This document shows positions 1 to 6,373 of a stretch of DNA of 6,373 nt, piece by piece. Source of the DNA: Bacteroidota bacterium (GTDB taxonomy: Bacteria > Bacteroidota > Bacteroidia > Bacteroidales > SZUA-534); contig JAIFNJ010000030.1 in NCBI GenBank assembly GCA_020047835.1, positions 1 through 6,373 on the forward strand, read 5' to 3'. The notes below the pieces were generated by a model that saw only the letters and a list, made by a program, of their open reading frames with translations, was not told the origin of the DNA and did not search any database. Numbering within the stretch: the stretch's first letter is position 1; the number at the start of each line of letters is the position of its first letter. The translations under genes and the position numbers were made by a program.

Positions 1-2214
1 TTCAAGCTCTACCGGTTCTGTATATTGTTCAGTACTGGAATAAACTATTTTTAGGGTATCCCCGTTGAGAATAATCCGTTTGGCATCGTAACATTTTAGG
101 TGAAACTGGTGTTTTCCAGTTTCTTTAGGGATAAGTTTTCCAGTCCAACGAATGGAATACATGGAATCAGTCACGTAATCAGGTCGGCCGGCATACCAAA
201 GCAGATCAATGGTGGAATCGGTTTGTTCTTTGCTCAAAACCTGATAATTTGGATCTTTGTAATATTTAGCATTCAGTCCTGGTTTTCCTTCATGGGTTTG
301 AAAATACTGGGCTTCCATCAGAACACTTTTTTGAGGCGGGGTATAATACATATAATCCACCACCGGACAAACCATGATGGATGGACCAAACATAAACTGG
401 TCGTCGATGGCATAGGTATTGGTATCCGATGAAAAATCCATGGGAAGGCCACGCATCAGGGTGTAATCTTCATGGGTAATTTTCCAGGCTTGGGAATAGA
501 TGTAGGGCATTAACCGGTAGCGCAGGTTATCGAATTTAATAAGCGATTCGGTAAATTCCCCAAATTCCCATATTTCGCGCGGAGTTTCCGAGCCGTGGGA
601 TCGGAAAATGGGGGTAAAAGCACCCAATTGAAACATGCGGTTGTATAGTTCTTGATAAGCGGGATCTTTTCCTCCGTTGCAAAAAACCCCTTCATAGGAG
701 CCCAATACAAAGGCACCGATATCAAAGGTCCAGTAAGGGATGCCCGACATAGAATGGTTCAATCCGGCGGCTATTTGGTTGCGGTAAACTTCCCAACTGG
801 CCCCAATATCGCCACTCCAGGTAACGGCAGCATTCCGCTGCTGACCGGCAAAGGTGGAACGGGTCAATATAAATGCCCTACGATCGGATGTTTCTTCGCG
901 CCAAAATTTATAGATATCGTCAGTCATCACCAACGAAAAGGCATTCAGGTAGCGGGCCCAGGAACCCAAGTGGTTGCTTCCCATTTTCTTCATCTCGTAT
1001 TCCGTCGACTCTTTGGTGCTGGCATTCACTACATCGGGTTCGGTGGAATCAATCCACCAACCATCAAGGCCTTGGGAATACAAGCCTCCCCTCAGGAACT
1101 TCCAATACAACCGGTTTGCTTCCGGATTAAAGGCATCGTAATACTTGAACCCAGCCCAGCCAATGGGTTTGTATAAAAAGCCTTTCTTATCCATTTCGGC
1201 ATAAATTTCGGTTTTAGGCCCCATTGCCGGCCAAATGGAAATGATGATGTGAAAATTCATTTGGTGCAACTTATCGCACATTTCTTTTGGTTTGGGAAAG
1301 AGCGTTTTATCGAAGAACATACCGCCCCAATTGGCGGCACCGTTCCAATAATCCCAGTCCTGAATCATGTTATCGATGGGGATTTTAAGTTTGCGGTATT
1401 TTTCAGCCACCGACATCAGTTCGGCTTGGGTGTCGTAATGTTCTTTGCTTTGCCAGTATCCATAGGCATATTTTCCGAATAGGGGCGCTTTTCCGGTAAG
1501 CGTGCGGTATCCATGTATGACCGAATCCATGTTTGAACCGTTTACAAAGTAGTAATCCAGGTTGTTTCCCATTTCCGATTCCAATGAAGCACCATTTGCA
1601 TTGTCGCGGAAAATGGTTTTGGAATAGTTATCCCAAAGGATGCCGTAGTTTTGTGTCGATATCAGAAACGATGTTACCGCATCGGTATTGGTTTGCACCA
1701 GTTTAACCTCTTTTCCCCGGTAATTAAAATAACCGTGTTGGTGTTGCCCCAAACCGTAAATTCCTTCTTGTGGGGTAAGCTTAAATTCCTGCTTTACTGT
1801 AAACCCTGAATCGCTGTCAAAAACCACCGGTTTAAACTCAGGAATACCTTGTTCCTCCAATACCGTTTCGTCCGATAACTTTTTATAGGTAATGTTTCCG
1901 GAAGCTTTGGAAATCATTACTCTTAATGATGTTGATTTTAAAATAATTTCATTGGCCGTTTCTTCATTTGCGATGTTCAAATCTTTGGTTTCCTGATTTA
2001 ACACCGAAAGGCTTAATTTTTCCGGAATTCCATCGGGGCACCATTTGGTAATGCGCACCACTTCGTTTGAGTAAAATTGTGCTTTCACGTGAATTTTTCC
2101 TGTAAAAACCTCAGCCCCATTATCGATAGAGGTAACGGTTGGTGTGTTTTGATGACAGCTAAGCAGCAAAAAAGCAGCAAATAGTTGGGCTAAATTTAGA
2201 AACCGGTCTTTCAT
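1..2214 (-). CDS. GH31 alpha-glycosidase lipoprotein, alpha-xylosidase-like, with C-terminal PA14 domain (3' end outside window)
   Basis: This frame is open from an ATG at 2214 to the left edge with no stop, giving 738 codons of an incomplete protein. GH31 enzymes are retaining exo-alpha-glycosidases. Residues 1-20 form a lipoprotein signal with lipobox LLSC (Cys20), so the mature enzyme should be membrane-anchored. An N-terminal beta-sandwich (about 30-230) contains GLGQHQ and YGILWDNYS, which resemble bacterial alpha-xylosidases. The TIM barrel (about 240-570) carries WWIDSTEPD with predicted nucleophile Asp389, and WSGDIGASWE with predicted acid/base Asp469. Both catalytic residues are present. 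After the proximal beta domain, a PA14-like domain begins near residue 642 (PGLNAKYY, then YSIRWTGKLIP) and is cut by the window edge; a distal beta domain probably follows. The gene lies 63 bp after the GH97 gene on the same strand, so co-transcription is likely. There is no Shine-Dalgarno sequence before the ATG. The family is certain; alpha-xylosidase specificity is inferred, and alpha-glucosidase or alpha-galactosidase activity remains possible. Confidence 0.93.
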   Translation of the reverse strand, partial: MKDRFLNLAQLFAAFLLLSCHQNTPTVTSIDNGAEVFTGKIHVKAQFYSNEVVRITKWCPDGIPEKLSLSVLNQETKDLNIANEETANEIILKSTSLRVMISKASGNITYKKLSDETVLEEQGIPEFKPVVFDSDSGFTVKQEFKLTPQEGIYGLGQHQHGYFNYRGKEVKLVQTNTDAVTSFLISTQNYGILWDNYSKTIFRDNANGASLESEMGNNLDYYFVNGSNMDSVIHGYRTLTGKAPLFGKYAYGYWQSKEHYDTQAELMSVAEKYRKLKIPIDNMIQDWDYWNGAANWGGMFFDKTLFPKPKEMCDKLHQMNFHIIISIWPAMGPKTEIYAEMDKKGFLYKPIGWAGFKYYDAFNPEANRLYWKFLRGGLYSQGLDGWWIDSTEPDVVNASTKESTEYEMKKMGSNHLGSWARYLNAFSLVMTDDIYKFWREETSDRRAFILTRSTFAGQQRNAAVTWSGDIGASWEVYRNQIAAGLNHSMSGIPYWTFDIGAFVLGSYEGVFCNGGKDPAYQELYNRMFQLGAFTPIFRSHGSETPREIWEFGEFTESLIKFDNLRYRLMPYIYSQAWKITHEDYTLMRGLPMDFSSDTNTYAIDDQFMFGPSIMVCPVVDYMYYTPPQKSVLMEAQYFQTHEGKPGLNAKYYKDPNYQVLSKEQTDSTIDLLWYAGRPDYVTDSMYSIRWTGKLIPKETGKHQFHLKCYDAKRIILNGDTLKIVYSSTEQYTEPVELE

Positions 2215-2277
2215 TGAAAATTGCTATTTTAAATTGAGTTAATTCTTATTGTTAATGGCTACACCTAGGTATTCCAA
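2215..2277 (-). other. 63-bp intergenic spacer between GH97 and GH31 genes
   Basis: A short A/T-rich gap without a hairpin terminator or recognisable promoter, consistent with read-through from GH97 into GH31. It contains an 8-bp palindrome ACCTAGGT at 2263-2270, too short to interpret. The ATG at 2214 is preceded by AGCAATTTTCA with no Shine-Dalgarno sequence. Confidence 0.55.
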
Positions 2278-4224
2278 TTACTTTAGCTGAATTAAAAATC
2301 CTCCGTTTGGTTTCAATTCCAATGGCAACGATTGATTTTCACTTAGTGTAATCTCATTTTTCTGAAATTCACGGTTGGTAATGCCATCGGTTATCATAAA
2401 ACCTTTTAGAGACGGGATAAAAGAAAGATTTAGATTTGTTTTTTGAGGGGAATCTTGACCATTGATTCCGGCCACATACCAAGTTGAACCTGAGCGGCGG
2501 GCCATGGCCACAAATTTACCGGGAAACCCATCTAAGAACCGGGTTTCATCCCAAACGGTTGGAATCTCTTTCATCAGTTGTTGAACTTCTGCAGGCAATT
2601 GATCCATCACCTCAGGAATTTCGGCGTAATGCTGAATGCCCGATTGATAAAGTATGGGCAATGCCAGTTCAAAACCATTGGTAGTTTTCCTTTTGATGTT
2701 ATCAATTTCGCCAAAACAGGTAGGCGTAAAATCCATAGGATCGAATACGTTGCGGGTAAATGGAATCATGGCGCAATGGTTGGGCTGCGCATCGGCATCG
2801 GGTTGTCCAAAGGTGACAAATTCCATTCCTTTTATGGCTTCCATACTTAGCAGATGCGGATAAGTCCTCTGCCAACCCCGTGGCAATGTTGACCCATGGA
2901 AATTCACAGCCAACCCTGCGGTAGCTGCATCTTCCATAATATCAATGTAATGGTTCATCACCGATTGTCCATCGCCTCCAAAAAAATCGATTTTTACCCC
3001 GGCAATACCTATTTCCTTAATTCGGGTAAATTCCTTCAATCTTGCTTCGCGGGTTAACAAGGCATTTTTGGGCGTTTGAGGAGTTGAGTTCCAATCGCCG
3101 GCTGAGTTGTACCAAAGCAGTAATTTTACGTTTTTAGTTTTGCCATAGTCTGCCAGTTCTTTGATTTTATCGTAACCAATTAACACGTCCCAGCCAGCAT
3201 CAATCAGGCAATATTCCCAACCCATTTTTGATGCATAATCAATAAACCTTTTTTGAACCGGATAAATGGTTTGGCCATCTTTCAACAACACCCAACTCCA
3301 AGAGGCCCGTCCGGGTTTTACCCAAGTGAAATCGCCAGCAATAGCGGGTTTTGCCAAATCGGTTCCTATAGTGGATTCTACCACATCAGCCAGCGAACCG
3401 ATAGCCATAATCCGCCAAGGTGTGTACCAAGGGAGCGTTGATTGTGGGTTTAATTCTTTGGTGAAAACCACCTCTTTGGTTTCGGGAAAGCCAATGGAAT
3501 AAACACCATTGGGCGATTCCGGACGAAGTCTTGATGCACAATAATTCCGATCTACTGCGGTTTCGGAAATCAACACCCATTGTTCTCCGGTTTTAAAAAG
3601 TGCGGGAAAAACCCATCCGGCTAAAGGAGATGGAGTTCCGACAGGAATATCTTGCAAATAATGCTCTTCGTAGGATGGGTTGCATTCGCCCCAGCCCGAT
3701 TTGGCATGGGCACAAGGCTGCAACCAGGCTTTGGATGTTTTACTAAAAGCAAAAGAGGTTTTTTCATCCACAATCTTTTTCATTGCCTTATTTTCGGATG
3801 GAAAATAGTAGCGGAAAGCAACTCCATGATCAGAAACCTGAAAAATAACCTGCATAGCTTCCCCTTGCTGGTTTTCAACCGTAATGGTTTTTTGATTTGC
3901 CTGGTAAGTATAGTTCATTTTCTTATGAACATTCAGCGTGTAAGTATCGGCTATAGAGGTGGCTCCTGAAACACTTTTAATTTTCAAACCGGATGAAAAG
4001 TCGGCATCTTCACGAACCAAACCCAACAGCGAAGGCTCAAGAACAACCTGTTGATTAAAAGCTATTTGATAGTTTAACTGATGGTTTTTATTAATTAGGG
4101 TGACGACTAATTTTCCATCTGGGCTTTTGATTTCCATATCCTGATTGCTTGTGCATGAAGAAAAAAAGAGGACAAAAAAGGCTAGATATGCGCCACTAAG
4201 TAAAGTAACCTTGGATTTTTTCAT
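2278..4224 (-). CDS. GH97 retaining alpha-glycosidase lipoprotein, probable alpha-galactosidase
   Basis: Complete gene of 648 codons, a normal length for GH97. I chose the ATG at 4224: the same frame opens at a TTG at 4251, but the ATG places a compact signal peptide at the N-terminus. That signal (MKKSK, a hydrophobic stretch, then FSSC) predicts lipidation at Cys24. Three GH97 regions follow: an N-terminal beta-sandwich (about 30-290), a TIM barrel (about 295-545) and a C-terminal beta domain (about 550-648). GVKIDFFGGD supplies Asp413 and SMEAIKGMEF supplies Glu462 and Glu468. In the family, retaining members such as B. thetaiotaomicron BtGH97b use Asp415 as nucleophile and Glu470 as acid/base. 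The spacing of 55 residues is identical here. Inverting SusB-type alpha-glucosidases lack the Asp. Glu462 matches the SusB calcium ligand six residues before its acid. This predicts retaining alpha-galactosidase-type activity; beta-L-arabinopyranosidase, also known in GH97, is an alternative. It is the middle gene of the apparent operon and should act in the periplasm or at the outer membrane. Confidence 0.95.
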   Translation of the reverse strand: MKKSKVTLLSGAYLAFFVLFFSSCTSNQDMEIKSPDGKLVVTLINKNHQLNYQIAFNQQVVLEPSLLGLVREDADFSSGLKIKSVSGATSIADTYTLNVHKKMNYTYQANQKTITVENQQGEAMQVIFQVSDHGVAFRYYFPSENKAMKKIVDEKTSFAFSKTSKAWLQPCAHAKSGWGECNPSYEEHYLQDIPVGTPSPLAGWVFPALFKTGEQWVLISETAVDRNYCASRLRPESPNGVYSIGFPETKEVVFTKELNPQSTLPWYTPWRIMAIGSLADVVESTIGTDLAKPAIAGDFTWVKPGRASWSWVLLKDGQTIYPVQKRFIDYASKMGWEYCLIDAGWDVLIGYDKIKELADYGKTKNVKLLLWYNSAGDWNSTPQTPKNALLTREARLKEFTRIKEIGIAGVKIDFFGGDGQSVMNHYIDIMEDAATAGLAVNFHGSTLPRGWQRTYPHLLSMEAIKGMEFVTFGQPDADAQPNHCAMIPFTRNVFDPMDFTPTCFGEIDNIKRKTTNGFELALPILYQSGIQHYAEIPEVMDQLPAEVQQLMKEIPTVWDETRFLDGFPGKFVAMARRSGSTWYVAGINGQDSPQKTNLNLSFIPSLKGFMITDGITNREFQKNEITLSENQSLPLELKPNGGFLIQLK

Positions 4225-4312
4225 TTTGGTGTTTTTTATAGATAATTTCAATTTTTTGTTTTAACAACAAATAAAACATTTCGTTTCAACCCCATTAGGG
4301 GTTAAAGGATGT
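4225..4312 (-). other. 88-bp intergenic spacer between GH2 and GH97 genes
   Basis: This A/T-rich gap holds a small GC-rich hairpin just after the GH2 stop. A 5-bp dyad, TTGTT-TT-AACAA, lies at 4256-4267; its two-base gap is too short for an RNA hairpin, so at most it is a DNA-level site. No Shine-Dalgarno sequence precedes the ATG at 4224; the bases just upstream are A-rich, as is usual in Bacteroidota. No convincing promoter is visible. Confidence 0.6.
4288..4303 (-). terminator. Intercistronic hairpin after the GH2 stop codon, possible attenuator or processing element
   Basis: AACCCC-ATTA-GGGGTT is a perfect 6-bp inverted repeat with a 4-base loop. In the transcript it begins 9 nt after the GH2 stop codon. 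The sequence after it (GAAACGAAATGTTTT) is not a clean run of U, so strong intrinsic termination is unlikely. It could give partial termination, protect the 3' end of the upstream message, or do nothing. The structure is seen in the sequence; the role is inferred. Confidence 0.35.
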
Positions 4313-6373
4313 TTACCGAATGTTTATTTCAATTTCGCTCGATTCCAACCCTTCCGAAGTGGCTTTTAATACCGTTTTACCGCCCACAGTTTTCGATTGT
4401 AAGATAACCAGGCATTTCCCGTTAAAGGCCTTTCGGTAATTGGCTTTAAAGGGTTCATGGCTGGTTTGACAACCATTATCCACACCGGCAATAGTCACTA
4501 AATCGGAAACCTCGAAATTTATTAAGTTGTCGGCCGTAGGAACAACATTGTTGTCCTTATCCAATACGGTTACGGTTACAAACGACAAATCTTCGCCGTT
4601 GCCTGCAATAGTTGAACGATCGGCTTCCAACTTAATTTTAGCGGGAGCTCCGGCTGTATTAATAACAACCGTTTTGGTGGTGCCATCGGCCTTTTTTCCA
4701 ACGGCTTTTACTGTACCCGGTTCATAAATAACCCTCCACATCAGGTGCAAATCATCGCCTTGTTTCGATTTTACTCCTTGCGATTTGTCGTTTATAAACA
4801 ACTCCACTTCATCGAAATTCGTGTATGCCCACACATCAATGGATTGCCCTTGACTCCAGTTCCAGTGAGGGAAAACATGCAGCACCGGTTCCTTGGTCAA
4901 TTCACTTTGATACATATAATACATATCCTTTGGAAAACCCGCCAAATCAACAATTCCAAAATAGGAACTTCGCGATGGCCAACCATAAGGCGTGGGTTCC
5001 CCCAGATAATCGAATCCGGTCCAGATATACATTCCCGAAAGGTAATCGTGTTTCTTAATTATTTTCCAGGTCTCTTCATGAGTGCTTCCCCAGGGTGCAC
5101 TGCAATTGTCATAGGATGAGCAGGTGTTGCCCGGATTTCCTTCATTAAATGGAATATCCCAACGTTTTGGCCATCGACGTATGCTGTCGCTGGGCATGTC
5201 GTAGCTACCGCGGGTATTGAGGGATGAAGTTGTTTCGGCGGCTATAAATTTTTTACCGGCAAACTTAGTTGGGAACTGTTCAAAGGTTTCGTGATGATAA
5301 TTAAAACCAATCAAATCCAAAGCTCCCGATTTAATTATGTTATTGTGTGGTTCCGGATCGTTACAGGCGGAAGTAATGGGGCGTGTTGGGTCCAACTCCT
5401 TTACAATCTGAGCCAGTTCTTTAGCAATGGTAATTCCGGTGGAATCCCATTGTTCCAGAATTTCGTTTCCTATGCTCCAAATAAAAACCGATGGGTGGTT
5501 GCGATCACGAAGTACCTGGTCTTTTAAGTCCTGAACGTGCCATTGGGCCCAATCTTGAGAGTAATCGAAGGGGGTTTTTTTCTTGGCCCACATATCAAAA
5601 GCCTCATCCATGACAATGAATCCCATTTTATCGCACAAATCGAGCAATTCAGGAGCCGGTGGATTGTGCGAGGTACGGATGCCGTTCATTCCCATGGCTT
5701 TCATTATCTCCAATTGCCGTTCAATGGCACGGTAATTTACTGCAGCTCCCAATGCCCCCAAATCATGATGGTTGCAAACGCCCACAATTTTTAACGGTTT
5801 CCCGTTTAAAATGAATCCTTTGGCGGCATCAAATTCAAAGGATCGGATACCAAAAGGGGTAGCGTAACTATCGGTGAGCTTACCCGCCACTTTTATTTTA
5901 GTCACCGCTTCATACAAAACAGGGTTTTCAATAGACCATAGCGAAGGAGCCTCAACGGTTACTTGTTGTTTTTCAATGGTTTGACTATTGGCTTCGATTT
6001 TAACCATTGAAGAAACCCTTCCAATTTTATTATGCTGTTTGTCGAATAGGGTATTTATGAGTTCCACATCTTGAGCGGTTGAAGTGGTGTTTTTGATGGT
6101 TGATTCAATCACCACAGATGCTTTTTCGGAAGAAACTTCAGGGGTGGTAATGTAAGTGCCATAAACTGCCACATGAATGGGTTGTGTTTTGGTTAACCAC
6201 ACATTGCGGAATATACCGGAGCCGCTGTACCAGCGTGAGTTTGGTTGTATGGAATTGTCAACTTTTACGGCAATTACGTTGGCTCTTTCGCCCAAGGTAA
6301 CCAAATGGGTAATGTTGTATTCAAACGAAATATAGCCATTGGGTCGTTTGCCGGCTAATTTTCCATTAACATA
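4313..6373 (-). CDS. GH2 family exo-beta-glycosidase, probable beta-galactosidase (5' end outside window)
   Basis: The frame is open from the right edge to a TAA at 4315-4313, giving 686 codons of an incomplete protein. The start, any signal peptide and the first part of the sugar-binding domain are missing. A TTG at 6304 is internal, because homologous-looking sequence (YVNGKLAGKRPNGY) continues upstream in frame. In fragment numbering: end of the GH2 jelly roll (1-60, with NSRWYSGSGIFRNVWL), immunoglobulin-like GH2 domain (about 65-175), TIM barrel (about 185-480), DUF4982-type beta domain (about 490-575), and GH2 C5-type immunoglobulin-like domain (about 575-686, with FNGKCLVI). Predicted acid/base is Glu304 in WSIGNEI and nucleophile is Glu380 in AAETTSS. 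They lie 76 residues apart, the same spacing as Glu461 and Glu537 of E. coli LacZ. Retaining exo-hydrolysis, most likely of terminal beta-galactose, is inferred; GH2 also holds beta-mannosidases, beta-glucuronidases and others. It is the first of the three co-directional genes, 88 bp before the GH97 start. Confidence 0.94.
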   Translation of the reverse strand, partial: YVNGKLAGKRPNGYISFEYNITHLVTLGERANVIAVKVDNSIQPNSRWYSGSGIFRNVWLTKTQPIHVAVYGTYITTPEVSSEKASVVIESTIKNTTSTAQDVELINTLFDKQHNKIGRVSSMVKIEANSQTIEKQQVTVEAPSLWSIENPVLYEAVTKIKVAGKLTDSYATPFGIRSFEFDAAKGFILNGKPLKIVGVCNHHDLGALGAAVNYRAIERQLEIMKAMGMNGIRTSHNPPAPELLDLCDKMGFIVMDEAFDMWAKKKTPFDYSQDWAQWHVQDLKDQVLRDRNHPSVFIWSIGNEILEQWDSTGITIAKELAQIVKELDPTRPITSACNDPEPHNNIIKSGALDLIGFNYHHETFEQFPTKFAGKKFIAAETTSSLNTRGSYDMPSDSIRRWPKRWDIPFNEGNPGNTCSSYDNCSAPWGSTHEETWKIIKKHDYLSGMYIWTGFDYLGEPTPYGWPSRSSYFGIVDLAGFPKDMYYMYQSELTKEPVLHVFPHWNWSQGQSIDVWAYTNFDEVELFINDKSQGVKSKQGDDLHLMWRVIYEPGTVKAVGKKADGTTKTVVINTAGAPAKIKLEADRSTIAGNGEDLSFVTVTVLDKDNNVVPTADNLINFEVSDLVTIAGVDNGCQTSHEPFKANYRKAFNGKCLVILQSKTVGGKTVLKATSEGLESSEIEINIR

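Noticed and set aside
100..432. 110-codon open frame on the plus strand
   Set aside because: Antisense to the GH31 C-terminal region, including the PA14-like domain, with no family resemblance; a shadow frame.
652..1176. 174-codon open frame on the plus strand
   Set aside because: It lies antisense to the GH31 catalytic domain, whose minus-strand frame contains intact catalytic motifs; the plus-strand product shows no recognisable domain. It is a shadow frame.
2263..2270. 8-bp palindrome ACCTAGGT between GH97 and GH31
   Set aside because: Too short, with no second copy or flanking symmetry seen, to support an operator or recombination site.
3652..3969. 105-codon open frame on the plus strand
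   Set aside because: Antisense to the GH97 N-terminal domain with no recognisable features; a shadow frame.
4268..4275. TTTATTTG on the minus strand, one mismatch from the Bacteroidota -7 element TAnnTTTG
   Set aside because: There is no convincing -33 TTTG at the right distance upstream, and such A/T-rich matches arise by chance in this spacer, so I do not call a promoter.
4745..5119. 124-codon open frame on the plus strand
   Set aside because: Antisense to the end of the GH2 barrel and the following beta domain, both clearly coding on the minus strand; a shadow frame.
6302..6304. TTG as a possible GH2 start
   Set aside because: In-frame codons continue to the right edge and encode typical GH2 sugar-binding-domain sequence, so the gene begins outside the window.

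Overview
The window looks like a fragment of a polysaccharide utilisation locus from a Bacteroidota bacterium. It carries three consecutive, co-directional genes, all on the minus strand, each encoding a different glycoside hydrolase. The Bacteroidota assignment rests on the families themselves: GH97, a GH2 enzyme with DUF4982-type and C5-type C-terminal domains, and a PA14-bearing GH31. It is also supported by two type II lipoprotein signals and by A/T-rich translation starts without a Shine-Dalgarno sequence. I cannot name a genus or species.

In order of transcription (right to left): (1) 6373-4313 is a GH2 enzyme, probably a beta-galactosidase, whose start lies beyond the right edge. (2) 4224-2278 is a complete GH97 lipoprotein. 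Its catalytic residues are those of the retaining alpha-galactosidase-type branch, not of the inverting SusB alpha-glucosidase. (3) 2214-1 is a GH31 lipoprotein resembling bacterial alpha-xylosidases. It carries a C-terminally placed PA14 domain, and its end lies beyond the left edge. The gaps are 88 bp (4225-4312, with a small GC-rich hairpin just after the GH2 stop) and 63 bp (2215-2277). Together they look like one operon, and coding sequence fills almost the whole window.

The three enzymes look like exo-acting enzymes that trim terminal sugars in the periplasm or at the outer membrane: beta-galactose (GH2), alpha-galactose or a related sugar such as beta-L-arabinopyranose (GH97), and alpha-xylose or another alpha-linked sugar (GH31). 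GH2 plus GH31 fits galactosylated xyloglucan side chains. The GH97 is not needed for ordinary xyloglucan and points to a more decorated substrate. No SusC/SusD pair, regulator, endo-acting enzyme, RNA gene, mobile element or CRISPR array is visible. I see no sign of a wholly new system; the points worth a second look concern enzyme specificity and domain layout.
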